Below, one piece after another: positions 1 to 12,800 of a stretch of 64,000 nucleotides of DNA. The DNA comes from Atopsyche davidsoni (taxonomy: Eukaryota; Arthropoda; Insecta; Trichoptera; Hydrobiosidae): NCBI GenBank assembly GCA_022113835.1, contig JAILWY010000026.1, positions 6,909,001 through 6,973,000 of the forward strand, read 5' to 3'. The notes under the pieces were generated by a model. The model did not search any database. It worked only from the letters and a program-made list of their open reading frames with translations, and was not told the DNA's origin. Positions within the stretch are counted from its first letter, which is position 1. Every line of letters begins with the position of its first letter. Both the position numbers and the translations under genes were made by a program.

Positions 1-780
1 AGAATTAAAAAATTCAATCCGCCTGAACGGAAACCGGATACATAAGTAACCATTCGCGCCTATCCGCGCAACTGCTTAACATCTTTATTTTATTCATGTG
101 TTTCTATTAAAGGTGTTACCGAGATAAGACTAGTACGTTTGAAACTCATTCTATATAGTGCGATTATCATATACGAAATGAGATTTGAATATCACATAGA
201 GTATGGGATAAAACTGACCCTGGAAATATGACCTTTTGATCTTGAGTTACCGTCGTTTTATTCTATCAATCAAGCTTGCACTCGATTTCACCAATAAGTA
301 ATTTTGTAATTTTATTTTTATTTTTTTAAAAGCTGCGGCGCAGTGGATGTAATAGATCCATGATAAATTATTCCAATACTCATAAATTGTTATGGGTTAA
401 AAAGTCACTAGGTAAGGATACAAATACTTGTATTATGCTACTATCTGTTTTCAAAAAAATATTATAATCCCCAAAAACTTATATATGCCTATATCCTTAC
501 GATTTTATTTATTGAAAACGCTGTTATTATATATAATTAAGAACACGGCTTATAAATAATGTAAACATAAATGTTTTGTTGCTTTGATTTATGTTTTTTT
601 ATTTGAAAGTCTTCGGTGAAAGAACAAGCTTTTTCTGGACATAACCTTTCAAACTTTCCACACATTATATATTCTAACATAAACATCTCACCATTTCAAA
701 TCACGCAATATAACGTATTTTGTTCTGAGTAGTACGTTTAGGCGTCAATTGTAGGTCTGCTAAAGTCCGATATAATGGAC
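1..780. other. AT-rich spacer, no gene seen
   Basis: Strongly AT-rich with scattered A/T runs. No open frame with family resemblance, RNA gene or repeat structure was recognised. A GTAAGG donor-like string near 414 has no pyrimidine tract in front of it and is not supported as a splice site. Confidence 0.6.
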
Positions 781-990
781 TGTCAGTACATTCCTCAGAT
801 CTCCGGCCATGCATAATGGCTGCAATAAGCACCAGGTGGTGAGGAGCCGTCGCCGTCGTGAGAGAGCAGCGGGAATTATTCATGGTGATATAAAGGAAAT
901 CGGACCTGCCAGCTGCGGAGGCATTCCTAGACCAGGACTGAGGCAATGTCACGCCGTGAGATTACAACCCGCGGCCGAGGAGTGCAATCG
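781..990. promoter_or_regulatory. GC-rich island, candidate cis-regulatory module
   Basis: An abrupt rise in GC content within AT-rich flanks. It holds an E-box CAGGTG at 833-838 next to a GCAATAA string and several CGCCG clusters. Open frames exist on both strands here, but they look like a by-product of low stop density and match no family I know. The regulatory role is inferred from composition and motifs only. Confidence 0.3.
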
Positions 991-2204
991 AAACACCGCT
1001 TTTATAAGGCAATTTGTGAAGACTTTGAAATTCTCTCGACTAAAAATACGGGGTCTGCTCGTGCGTGGCGAAATGATTTACAATTGAAATCTTGTTTTGC
1101 ACTATTGTAGTTTTTCTGTTGCTATCTGTTGAATAATCAGCATGCTTTCTTGCTTGGCTTTAAATATAATTAAAAATAGCAACACCTGTAAGAGCGGCAG
1201 AAACGCGATTTATAATACATTAAAAAAATGTGTTTGTAATCGCATAGTGTTGTACGCAATAGCTGATACAATAAATATGAAGACACACCTGAACTTTTCA
1301 AATATCCTACAATATTTATAGATTTATCCATATTATAACGTCCAATTGTAAGAAAAGATTAAAAATACTTTAATTTAATATAAACACAACAACAAAATAT
1401 CGGAAAGCAGGAAGTACCATTGTTATAAAATAAATTGAGTACTGGCTGGAAAAACGCGCCATGTCATGGGCGATATCTCGTTTAGGGCGGAACACCAGAG
1501 GTCTTCTCTACTAAGGCTGCTTGGTTAAGCATTCGTTATGAACACATCAAGAAACACAAATAAATGATCGGCCCCGCATGCCATTAGCACGACGTCCCGG
1601 CGCTCCCGCCGCGGCCTCGTGACTCCGGCCGTCGTGACCCGGGGCGTCCGGCGCCGTCACAGGACATGTGCACGTGACGCTGCCAAGATCCCATCTGCCT
1701 GCTTGTATTACTAAACCAGCAGTACAAACCCGTGTGTGCATACCCGCGTATTTATCAAATTATTTTTTTTATTGTAGTTTAAATTAGGGTTCATTTAAAT
1801 TTAAAAACAATTTAATGTGTACTAATCATTATAGGTTTTAGGGAGCTATTATAATTGTAATGATACTCGTTTGTAATATAGCACTTGCTGTACCGTCGAC
1901 TGCACGCTGACAGCTTATGTGAGATAGAGACTTCACAAACCTTAAAATAGAATAAAAAGGACACGATCCTCTAATTCTATATACACACTCATATAACAAC
2001 TAGAGTGGAATGAAAATATACTCTGCACTCTGGACACTGGCTTTTCTAAGAGTGTATTTTTAAAGTTGGCGGATCATGTTCTTATCATTCAATTTCCGTG
2101 CAGAGAATCTATAAATTTACTATCAAAAATGGACTCGTCCACTCGGGATCCAATAACCTCAGTATTTTACCGCCGGATCCATTGTGTCTGGGTTGAACGA
2201 CAAT
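991..2204. other. AT-rich spacer with a small GC patch at 1570-1690
   Basis: Mostly AT-rich. The GC patch is rich in CG dinucleotides and contains a CACGTG E-box inside TGCACGTGACG near 1667-1677. No coding or RNA feature was recognised. Confidence 0.5.
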
Positions 2205-2345
2205 TACTGTAGTGCATTTAGTGCGGCGTCATGTTCCGCTCGCCTCGGATGAAACGGAGAGTCCCAGCTGCGCGTCTACCTGGCCCTCCCCGACTGCACT
2301 CTCGCCGCTCCACGTGCGGCTCCAAACTAACAAGTACACTCTGCG
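2205..2345. promoter_or_regulatory. GC-rich island
   Basis: A short GC-rich block containing CACGTG near 2311, ending just upstream of the nested foldback at 2365. No coding resemblance. A regulatory role is an inference. Confidence 0.25.
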
Positions 2346-2364
2346 ATCTGACTTGTAGTGAGTC

Positions 2365-2442
2365 GTAGAAAAATGCTACAGCAAATGAAAAGTTCTAGAG
2401 TCTAGAACTTTACACAATTCATTTGCTGTAGCATTTTTCTAC
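2365..2442. repeat. Nested perfect foldback (25-bp arms plus inner 10-11-bp palindrome)
   Basis: Bases 2365-2389 and 2418-2442 are perfect reverse complements (25 bp). Inside them, 2389-2399 (AAAGTTCTAGA) and 2401-2411 (TCTAGAACTTT) form a second perfect inverted repeat centred on one G. A fold would give about 35 paired positions broken by a 7-nt bulge (2411-2417). GAGTC at 2360-2364 also pairs with GACTC at 2449-2453. No target-site duplication is evident, so it could be a tiny foldback element, a recent inverted duplication or a transcribed hairpin. Confidence 0.8.
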
Positions 2443-2453
2443 ATTCTAGACTC

Positions 2454-3930
2454 TTTTAAACGCGAGGAATTTTTTTTATATATTGTGGCGTCAATGTACA
2501 ATGCGTTGGGAATGTTTCTTTGAATTAAGCAATTTTATGTTATTATAAAGTCTTATTTGATATCTTTGTACATTTTTAAGTTGATAATCATCACTTAAAC
2601 TTCGAATTTGTGGGTGGAAAAAACGGGATCCCTCTTTTGTTAAGACGTTTACTTGCTATTTTTTTGATAGTGGAAATTTATTATTTTGTGTATTATCATT
2701 TCTTGAATGAAAAAAATAATTATTAAAATTTTATCACATTTTTTTGTAAGTGTCAATAGGTCGCATTGCCATATCATCAATAAATACCAAATCTTCACAA
2801 AATTTTTATTGATTTAAGGTAAACTTATAGGGAGGAACGAGCATACTAATTTTCTCCAGGGCTTATCTGTTTGCCTGAAGATTGACCATTTCTGGTCTGG
2901 GGAGAAGAATGAGGGGGAGAAGTGAGAGGACTCGGAATGTATTGTTGCATGAGCACGATTGCATGTCAAGTCGTCGGACTACTACTGAACTAATATACCC
3001 TTTAACAGTTCTCTTCCACTATAGTTCGGCTGGTCGACCAGCCTCCCACAATCCAATAAACTTTCGATTTTATAGGTCGGTATTCACATGTTAAACAAAA
3101 TAAATTCGGATTGAGATGAAACTATGTCTATTTTTTAAATCTAACGTATTCAAAAAAAATAAAATATATTTTATGACTCTAAACAAGGTTTACGGGAGTA
3201 AAGACGAAGAATATACTAATCATCACGTCATTATCGAGTCCTTATCTATTTTTATGGAGTATCGATAGCCTTATGATGACAGCGTGTCATTACGTGTTCC
3301 TTGCGCCCCTGGCTGGCATGATCAGGTCGTAAACCAGGTTTACGTTGTCTTTCAGTGTTCGGTAGTCCCCGAGGATGTTCGTGACATCAACTCGTATCGA
3401 AATGGACATCGGCCACGTCGTGATCGGATCCGATCAGATCGATACAGATCCTACGTGCACTGTATAAAATAAAGATGACCGTGAAATTGAGTGCAATTTT
3501 ACGGTTTATGCAGACTTGCAGTACAAAAATAGGTACATCGTAGCATAAGACTATATTTGATATCGTTTGTTGAAAATGTATTAATTAGAAATACTACTAT
3601 GTTTCATGTGTTGTAATACTAAAAACTACTGAAATTGATTATTTTTTAAAAATCAGTAGTTTATCAGTTACACTTTTAAATACCTATTAGTTTTTTTGTT
3701 AACTTACAGAGGTATAAATTGATATGGACAAGAACATATGAAGTTCTTTCCATGCATTTAAGAATTATTATGTTGTGTATATACTATTATTCTCTTACTT
3801 TTATTTTATGTTATCAACAATTATTAAAGAAGCTTGTATCAGTTCAATCAATCATTTCAACTGCAAAACAAAACATGAATAACTTGTGAATTCGGCTTTA
3901 ATTGGCGCCTAGTATTATGGTAATATTATT
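2454..3930. other. AT-rich spacer
   Basis: AT-rich, with two patches of more mixed composition (about 2880-3060 and 3290-3470). The second is rich in GATC-containing strings near 3425-3450. Nothing coding or structural is supported. Confidence 0.5.
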
Positions 3931-4320
3931 CCATCACACACACACATGCACGTGTTGCTCGTGACGTCACTGCACCAAAACGTCCGCCTCCGCCCGCCAT
4001 TATCAAAAATTCAAATTTATTCACCTAGAGAGCGGCTTTCTCGTTCACTTTTGTATAGAATTGCGCCACTTTTGCAATTACCCGCTCGCCGTTTCTGCCG
4101 CCAATTGGGCCACGCGCGTTCTCGGCGTATGGAGATTATTAGCCGCAAATTACTCCCGCGGCCTTGAACGCCGCTCTTTTATTGGGAAAAATCTCCATTC
4201 ATATACAAATGTCCGTCTGCTTGGACCGGTAGATTTTGACAATTTCGAAAACGAAATATGCTATCGTTTTAGAGATTCCGTTTTTGTACGTTTTACTACT
4301 TTTATTTGCGAATAACGAAG
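3931..4320. promoter_or_regulatory. Mixed-composition block with CRE and Pho-type core
   Basis: Contains a full CRE palindrome TGACGTCA at 3962-3969, a GCCAT core followed by TAT at 3996-4003, and AATTG/AATTAC homeodomain-type cores at about 4063-4080 and 4147-4153. Open frames on the + strand (3946-4315) are unsupported by any known domain. Best read as a candidate enhancer; this rests on motif content only. Confidence 0.3.
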
Positions 4321-6350
4321 GAAAGATAGAAAAGTTTTCTTTTGTTTTTAGTGCTTGAGTCGAAGACGTAAACTAAGAAATTTGAACGAGAAGCCTGCAG
4401 CTGCACTACTTCCTTACTGTAGGGAGCCGCAAACGAAAGAAGTAGACATGCAATTGCAGCGTTGTCTGTGATTGTTGAATTTAGGGCATCACAAATAACC
4501 TGTGTAAAATATGTTTTTATTTTGTAGGATTTGGTTAAAACAATACAATTCAGTCATAATACTGAAAATGGCACAGAAGATTACAAGAGCTGTAGCGGAC
4601 GTTGTGTCTTTCAAAGCTTAAGTTTGCTATTATATCGTCGTATCTTATATAATATATATTTGAGTCAAGCTTTTCATCGCCTCATGACCAGTTAGAAACT
4701 AGTTCCATACAGCTTGAATAGGATTTAAAGCTTTAAATGAACTGGAGTTGGAAACTTAGTGAAATAAACAGCACAGTTATTTTACCGATTTTAAAGGCTT
4801 ATTTCAAAATGGTTCAGACATTGAGATCTCTACCGTTTGCAGTCTTCACCCAGCCCTTATTATGCCTTTCAGGCCATCAGAAATCCGAATTGAGTTACTA
4901 AAGAATTTTAAATTTAAACTTAGTTTGGGAAACTAGTGCTGAAAGCGCTCTCTTTAGGGGCGCATTAAGTCATGCTTAACTTTGCGAATTTACTCATTTT
5001 GTTTCCGGGGTAGGTTTTTTTTAATGTGAATTCAGAGCTTCTTTATTGTATTAAGCTGAAATGTATTTATTGCTGTCAAGTTTAATTAAAAGTTATCACT
5101 AAAATGTAATTTTTCATCAGCATTTCGAATATTTACTAAGATACTTTTGAAAAGTCTTGGTACTACTGTAATTACTAAGTTATAGCTTCATTTTTGTAAG
5201 TCAATACAGTTGATAAATGCAGCATGCCATTTTCACCGGACAAGTGTTAGATGTTGTTATGTTTGTGGATATACCTTGTAATTTGTACACCAAAGGTTGA
5301 AAACCCATCTGAAACCAAGCGATAGAGGTTGACACTAACTCATCAAAATTCTAGCAATATCAAAATACGCTGTGAAGAATGAACAGTTATGCAAATTCGA
5401 AACTCAATATATAATTTTACTTTATCGTCTAATTTTGTCTTTAGAAGTACATATGACACTTGGCATGTAATAAATGTGAAACCAAAGAGCAAAGATGCAC
5501 AATTTGGTTCTATTACTTCGGCTTGAATGCAACTTCATCGTCTCTCAAATGTTTAGTTATGTACTGCTCAAATATAATATACGTTTCCTACCTTAATATT
5601 CATTCATAAAATTAAATACGAAGTAAAGGAAGGGCTAGATTTGCAGCAATCATTTTTGTGTATGTACTCCACGATATATGATATATGATTTTTTGAAACC
5701 TTATATCGAAGCCAACAAGTGGAGAGTTATTTGATATCTTACGCAGGACATGAATCCTGCACCCCGTTGACCGTGGCCCACTTGCGGGTCGGCCCATCCA
5801 CGAGCTGTAGGAGGCAAACAACATGGCGCATTTCAAGGCAACATACTTGGCGCCGTTCCTGTTCTCTTAATTAATCGATTGTTCTGAAAACCATAATAAG
5901 TCATGTATCCACTTGGTAATTAAGTGTACATTCACGAAATATTTACAGATTAATCATTTAATTCAAATCAATTGGAAAAAAATTATTCGGTTCTGTTTTT
6001 CATATTCAATTAAAAGATAGTGACAAAAAATGTGCACGCGCAGATGTTAAAATTAAAAAAATAATTGTGTTCAACCAACATCACAAGTAGATAGTATAAA
6101 AATCTTGGAGGTATTAAAACCTGTTTTATCTGTTTATATTATATGTTTTTATCACTCATATTATTTAATTTTATGGTTCTACCTCCCCCCCCCCCCCCCT
6201 TCCGAAACGTGCGAAGATTGGTTATTAGTCATTTGTATTAAATTATAACCTGAGTTTGCCTGGTTTTAACTATTTTATAGAAGAGTATTGATACATATTT
6301 TTCTTGCATTTTTTTTTTAAATATCTTATATCGCGGTGTATTTGTTTAAA
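4321..6350. other. AT-rich spacer with poly-C run at 6185-6199
   Basis: AT-rich, with a small mixed patch near 5740-5860. The C15 homopolymer at 6185-6199 is the only clear low-complexity feature. No gene is supported. Confidence 0.5.
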
Positions 6351-6936
6351 TAAATAAATAACAGAGTGCGCGAAAATAGGCCGTCGGTGCATTGATCGAA
6401 GATGGGTTAGCGCCTAGCAGACGTGTTTCAATTATGCAGATCGCAGACTTGTATATATTGACCCTTGTCTGACCTTTCAGTCGAAAGCGGCTGTAAAATT
6501 AAGCCTCGAAACAGCAGACGCATAAAATCTGGGCAAACAGCACAATCAAATCTCTGTACTAGGTCTTCAGTCTTTATCTATTATCGCGCCGACTTTAACT
6601 GTGTGCATATTATTTTACTTTTGAATCTAGGTTTTTACATTTTCACATAAGCGAGTGGTTTTCATTTGAGTTGACATATATGTAATAGGAATTACAAAAA
6701 TTACACTAGGCTAAAGAGTAAGAGACAAGAAAGCGAGCAGTTTGAAGCAATCAAATGGAGTTGCGGTTATGTCCACCGTGATATGTCTTACAACCATAGG
6801 TAACTTTATCAGTAAAGAAGGAAAATTGTAGTTTTAAGAAAAGAAAAAAAAGGAAAAACCCATCCTGTCCCGCCTAGACTACATTCCGGGACTCTGATAT
6901 CAGAAAACAAGCATCCTACACACTGGTGCACGAGGG
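6351..6936. other. Spacer, nothing recognised
   Basis: AT-rich to mixed sequence with no recognised coding, RNA or repeat feature. Confidence 0.5.
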
Positions 6937-6980
6937 GGTCTGGCATCACAGCCAGACCGCGTCCGTTCTAGCTGTGATGC
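6937..6980. repeat. Two overlapping, mutually exclusive hairpins
   Basis: GGTCTGGC (6937-6944) pairs with GCCAGACC (6951-6958) around a 6-nt loop. GCATCACAGC (6943-6952) pairs with GCTGTGATGC (6971-6980) around an 18-nt loop. The stems share bases 6943-6952, so only one can form at a time. Function unknown. Confidence 0.6.
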
Positions 6981-7744
6981 TGCTCCTGACAGATGACGAG
7001 GTTGGCCAAGGTCACAAGTGCAGACGCCGTATTGTATTAGAGCTGCGTTGATGCATCTGTTTGATTTTTTTCTGATTGAATGTCTCTGGATTCGGTCTTT
7101 TTTATTTATAAATACTTAGACTAAACAAAAAATAACTGCAGCTTATTTCATACAACAATATAAATCCTTGCTAAAATTCAGCTTTAAATTCAAGCAATTT
7201 CTAAATTATAATCAGTATTACTAAATACAGATATGGGTAAAATATTACTCCAGAAGAGTTATGATAATAAATATTGAAATATCATAAACTGTAATACTTA
7301 ATTAAATACTTTTGATAATAACTGTTGAAATGATTTCTAGTGGCGTTACTGCTATAAAAGCCACGCATGCTCTTTTAGCCATTGACACTTTTTGTACATA
7401 CTGCTATTAATAAATTATATTCAATTTAGAATATAATTTACAAGTATGTAAACAAAATCGCCATAAAACAAAATAATGTTTCAAGTTTGAAAACTCTGTG
7501 TTTTTTATTGTGTAGATTTTCAGAAATGGGCATTCTTTGTAAATTAAAATTTAAGTTAACTTTAAAATATTTTGATGATAATAACGTTGAATTGGTGAGG
7601 TGAGATTGGTGGGTCTAGAGGTCGTTCAGTATTACTAGCTATATAGTTAAATTAACGGAACAAAAATTCAAGCCATAATGTGAGTGCCTTCCTTTTATCC
7701 TATTCATAGCGATCCATTGAGGACACCAACAAATCTGGTAGGCC
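6981..7744. other. AT-rich spacer
   Basis: Apart from the TATA-like pair at 7353-7384, nothing is recognised. Confidence 0.5.
7353..7384 (+). promoter_or_regulatory. Possible TATA-type core promoter
   Basis: TATAAAAG at 7353-7360 lies 28 bases before an initiator-like CCATTG (A at 7381). Spacing is right for a TATA promoter, but no leader or gene is recognisable downstream and such pairs arise by chance in AT-rich DNA. Confidence 0.2.
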
Positions 7745-8110
7745 GGGGGGGGGGGGCGGGGGTCTACAATCAGTGACTAAGCTAGGCATAACGTTAAATA
7801 GACAGACTGATGTTTGGTATGCATGCCTGGCAAGTGCACGACTGCAGCCCTCGAGCTGGCTCGCCTCGGGCCGCCTCGGGCCGCCTCGGGCCGCCTCGGG
7901 CCGCCTCGGGGTGCACACTCACGCGGCGCACTCACACCGGCGCGGGACAGACTCGGTCGCATTATTTTTAAATTGACCGCTGGCGTGCCCCGCGTGAAGG
8001 TCGCGCCTGACGTCACGCCGCGCATTGTGCCTCCGCGGACCGCATGCGCTTTGCTCGCGAGCGCGCTGCCCGAGCACGCTTTTCCAACAACGCTTTTCTT
8101 CTAAACATTT
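7745..8110. promoter_or_regulatory. GC island with poly-G, decamer tandem repeat and CRE
   Basis: Starts with G12 (7745-7756) and G5 (7758-7762), contains the 10-bp tandem array at 7861-7910 and a CRE palindrome TGACGTCA at 8008-8015. Open frames on both strands here are translations of the repeat and look non-genic. Regulatory potential is inferred from CpG density plus the CRE. Confidence 0.35.
7861..7910. repeat. 10-bp minisatellite, five units
   Basis: Five head-to-tail decamers of the form CCGCCTCGGG; the first unit begins TC instead of CC. The other four are identical, which suggests recent slippage. Confidence 0.9.
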
Positions 8111-9470
8111 TAAATAAAACGAGCTTCGCTTTCAACCTTTTTTACGTAAACCGCTCTGCGATATCTAATTTTTTTTATTTATTTACATTCAAACTATCAT
8201 TTGCTCTACCGATTCACGTCTATGGTTGTAATATGCCCGTCATGTAAACAAAGAAATGTTAGTAAAATAATTTATGTTGCATATAGGTTTAAAAGATAAA
8301 TATATTTGTCATGTAAATTTTCCAGGCAGTTAGAAGGTTTGGCTAGCTAGCCGCGCGCGTCGTGTTTCCCGGGAATTTCCCCGAGCGTTATGTCCGAGCG
8401 CCTCGTGCTCGCTCGTGTGTTTATAATTCTCAAGCGTCAGAATTTTCATTGTGGTATTTTATAAATAACACATAGGCGCTACTCTAATACAGCGTGAATA
8501 GATCTTGTCGTTGCTCTGCTGAAAACGCATTCCTTATTGAGCATAAGAGGTGCTGTCGATCGGCTTGTTAAAACTGCATTCTTCAGTGCAGTGCGTGGTT
8601 TTGAATCTATAACATGTCCTATTATTCTCAGTACAATGGAGTGCTATTTTTATGTGTCACATAATACATTATTCCATATCGATGCTGAAAAAGTTAATTT
8701 ACTTAGCCGGCCAATTGTGTGTGTGATATATTTAAAGGAACTCCCTTAATTTTATATTAAATTACATTCGCTTTGTCAATGCTTTAAATAAAAAATTATT
8801 TACAGGTATTTACGGTACGTATTCATGAGTCTTAGTGTTTTAGATATTTTGTGCTTTATACTGGGTAATAATAATTTAATCGCGTGTTGCTTGTTTTTAT
8901 TATAGTTTATCAGTTTTAAATTTTAAAATATCGTGCAAGTATACCCTTTAGCAATATTAGATTTCAATACTTCTCGTTGACAATTTGTCATATAAATGTC
9001 GTTAAATATTAAAACCCTATGTATTGACAAAAATATTTATAAATTTTGCGATGCTAAAACTTATTTTTATCATTTTCAACGCTGCCAATAAAGTTGTATT
9101 TCTTTCTAATGATATTTACATCAATATTCCAAAATTTTACTTTTTTGCTATAAATTGTCACTAACGGACGACGCACAATAGTATGTTTTCCAATTATCTA
9201 TTACAGTCGAGAATCGTCAAAAGTTAACAAATAAATATTCTAAAGTTCGTTTGAGAAAAATAATATATTGTTATTTCTTAGTATGACCTGATTTTAATAT
9301 TTTATTTATTTTTATGCTTTTGCAGTCACCTTATATACCCACGTGACGCGAACGCTTCTTATATGCAGAAGAGCGATGTGAACAATCTGCATTCATTACG
9401 TCAATAGGTTCTCGAACCAATCGATGCTATATATTTACAAGCTCTCAAAATAGCATGAATAGATAATCGC
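8111..9470. other. AT-rich spacer with small GC patch at 8340-8420
   Basis: The GC patch includes GCTAGCTAGC and CGCGCGCG strings. At 8806 a CAG followed by GTATTT has a weak pyrimidine tract and is not counted as a splice site. No gene is supported. Confidence 0.5.
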
Positions 9471-9620
9471 CCTATAAATAGGCCGCAGATGTGAGCTGCG
9501 AGCTGCGGCCGCGAGGCTATGACGCCGCCACGCTGTGCACTCTACTTCTCAAGTTCAAATTTTGAGTGCAATGGTCCTGGACGACGCCATCTTGGCAAGC
9601 TTTCTCGTGTTTATGGCAAT
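9471..9620 (+). promoter_or_regulatory. TATA box followed by GC-rich block with Pho/YY1-type site
   Basis: TATAAATA at 9473-9480 leads into a GC-rich block (9481-9540) and a GCCATCTTG string at 9586-9594, the core of Pho/YY1-type binding sites. No initiator of standard sequence sits at the expected distance, so promoter activity is uncertain. Confidence 0.25.
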
Positions 9621-12290
9621 TTTTCAACCATGAATCATTTGCATAGTGTGTTGTGGTCTACGAAACTGTCCTAGGGTTGCCATGCTTGGAACATTCCGTA
9701 AACTATTTAAACCGTTTTAAAACTATTGCATTGATTGATTTAAAACTATTGCATAGCATTGATTCTATCCAATTTTACAAACGTTTATTTTAATCATAAA
9801 TAGATTAAATTCAAGTAATATTGAACTGTTAACGTATTTATCGGAACGGATATTTTTATCTACGAAATAACGAGAAATTTTGTTTTGTGCTAATTAATCT
9901 TATGTTTAAAAGTAAAAAAAACTTTTCTCATCTTTATTTCCACGTTAGAAAGTGCAACTCAGAAGATGTGAGACCGCGTCCCATTTATGCTACATTAAAT
10001 TTTTTCCAGATTTTTTTCAATGTTTACGCTTAAAAATACTGTGTAATCAGTTGTAGATTCGTTTTAAAAAAAAAACTGCTTTGTTAAGTTTTACCCTTGC
10101 CAATATCGCAATCACTTAGCGAGTGCCCAACAAATCACATTGATGTATTTCTATGTTTACGAAGTCATTAGAAAAATGTTTTAAGTGCTGTCCGGATAAT
10201 CAAGTCTGTGCGGTAAATAATTGCAAATCATTATTTTTATGTTTGCATAATTTTTCCAAGTTCCCTGTATCGCTTACACACCGAGCTACGATAAGAAGTG
10301 GAATAATTTTTGATATTTTCATTTTAAAAATAGATATGAGCGAGTAATCACAGCATTCGAACTGCTGCGCTCGTTTAAGTGTGTATTTTTTTTTTTAATA
10401 ATTTGACACACATGCTTCAATTAACAACTCCGTGACTAGGTCAAATGATATCAACCCACACCTACTTACTGTACACAGAGTGCCAACTCGCACACTCGCG
10501 TCATAAGAATTACGGAGTGTGGGTGAGGACGTGACTTTATCGCACGCTGGGAGAAAACGGCCTTAACCGTGGCCATAACCGATTAAAAAATAGTATATTG
10601 ATAAAAATATATCAATACCTATAACAGTAAAAGTACTCTAAAGATTAAAAAAAAAAATTAAGTTTTATATGCCAAAAAAGTACTAAAAATATAGAAGATT
10701 TCACATAAGAAAAACAACGATATAAATATAAATGAGTTATCAATATCATGCATGCTTATTTAAATCTCCAAATAATAAGATACTTTATTTTATTTTTCAC
10801 TTGATGGATATGGATGTATGATTTTTATTATTGTTAAAATAACTCAATTAGTTTTTTTTACGATGAGCAAAAAGTACTCCGTTGTTCAATGAACACGTCC
10901 TACCCATAAAATGTGGCACAGTATATTAACGGTCCTTCGAGTAATCTAAATTCATTAGAAAAAATATGAATAATCTAAAAATTTGGTGTACCTATTTACG
11001 ACCTTATAAAAATTAAATTACTTTTTTTAATGCTAGTTTTTGTAATTTGATGGTTAAGTAATAACAAAATGTACGCCATATTTTTTGTACTTAATATCTA
11101 GTCATACTATTTTATTAAATATTAAAATAACATTCATATTTCCACACAACATTATCTAAAGAATTATTTTTTAGTACTCATATTCTAAGCAGAATTATAC
11201 ACGCGGCGATAGACACGACCTAGGCTATTGTCCTAAGATGGTAATTTTTTATTTTTTTTTATTAAATTTAAAAATGTCGAGCGCACGAAAAATCTTAAAT
11301 GTTTCTATAGCCATTTATCTTTTTGCTTTCGTTTAATATTTTAATCAATTTTGTGTCCTTTGTGTTTTTAAAGGTGCACTGTATATTCCTACGCTTTTCT
11401 TACATTAGATATTGTCATCTGTACGTGCCTTTATTTTCTTTTGAAAACGATACTATGAAGATATCTCAGCATATTATGTACGTAGGTGTATATAAATATA
11501 TCTGTGTAAGCTAAACGACCTCTATGATTGTAACATTTGCAAATTCAATGCGATGTGGCCGACAGGGCCTCAGCGATTTCAATTATATTTTTTTGTTTTT
11601 TGTAAATTAAATTTTGTAGTTAATAATTGGAACTGTCATGCCCAGCTGTCTCAGTAAGTAAATAAAGTAGCATGTAACAGAAATCCATTTTTATAGCCTT
11701 TGTTACTGGCGTGTTAAACAAAATTACACTTTAAAAAAATAGGATAGAAATTTTACTTCACTTTGTATTTTTTTATCTTAAAGCGAGTATAAGGATATTA
11801 AAAAAATTGGAAAATTCATTCGCTTGTGCCTTCGGGGTAAAAATGATTTACGCCTAATTGCTATATACGTCGTGAGGGGTTGCCCAACACCTTATCGCTG
11901 ATTACTAATAATACGTTTCATTCATTATGATAATCCTCGGGATAAATCGCTTATTGCAACCCGTGCTACATATTCGTCAGATTATTAGTTATTTCGTCGA
12001 AAAAACATACCTAAGCTTTTCTTAATTGAGAAATGTTACTTTTTTCTAGTAGATTTATTCGATGGATACACTTAGAAATTTTACATACGGAGGTAAGAAT
12101 TAGGTGTGTTCATAGGTTTTGGCGGGCGTTGTTTTTCGGTGATTTTGTGATTTATTGTGTGTTCAGCTGCTTGAAGTTAAATTACTCGATAATTTTAACT
12201 AAAAATACTTTATGATAAAATGAAAATAACTAAGCAGATGAGTAAATTGGTCATACCGTTTATATTAGATACATGGTATATCATAAAAAT
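9621..12290. other. Long AT-rich spacer
   Basis: About 2.7 kb with no coding resemblance, transposon ends or GC island. A small mixed patch at 10430-10570 carries an 8-bp inverted repeat (ACCCACAC / GTGTGGGT). A GGAG followed by GTAAGA near 12087 is donor-like but has no exon evidence. Confidence 0.5.
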
Positions 12291-12800
12291 AGCACCGAGC
12301 CAAAATAATCGCACGTGATATTTACCCGAAATCTTTTGAGCGAAAAACTGATGTCGGGTACACTCGATGTCGGGATGGCGGGATGTCGGGGGTCCCTGGT
12401 GTCGGTTTGCACAGCCGCGAGTGTGTGTGAGTGTGTGTGAGTGTGAGTGGCCGCGCCGCGCTGGTGTGCGGGCCCGTCTGTGAGTTTTTGGTGTGTTCAT
12501 CCCGGCGTGGTCAACGTACCTATTTTTAATGCGCAAAGTCAATGTCAAGGGCGAATGCATGAAGTGATGTCATGCGCTCACGGCGCGTGCGTGAGCGGCG
12601 GGGAAATGTGCGTGTTCAACGGTTGAAAAAATTTTTTTTTCAAAGAGCGCGGCGGCCGCCATGTTGGACGCTCGCGGTTTTGTCTGCCGCCGTTTATTTT
12701 TGGCGGCTGCATTTTTTTGCGTCTGGATATTAAAGTGTACTGCTCGCTTTGAAATCGAGTCGTGTTATTTTTAACTATCCATCGATAGGTGCACAATGCA
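12291..12800. promoter_or_regulatory. Mixed GC/GT-rich block with GCCGCCATGTTGG motif
   Basis: Contains CACGTG near 12312, GTCGGG repeats (12354-12390), GT/GAGTGTG repeats (12420-12450) and a YY1/Pho-like GCCGCCATGTTGG at 12655-12667. A 116-codon open frame on the minus strand translates the GT-rich repeat and is rejected as a gene. Candidate regulatory block. Confidence 0.3.

Noticed and set aside
12210..12560. 116-codon minus-strand open frame
   Set aside because: Core is a translation of GT/GAGTGTG repeats; the rest shows no family resemblance.
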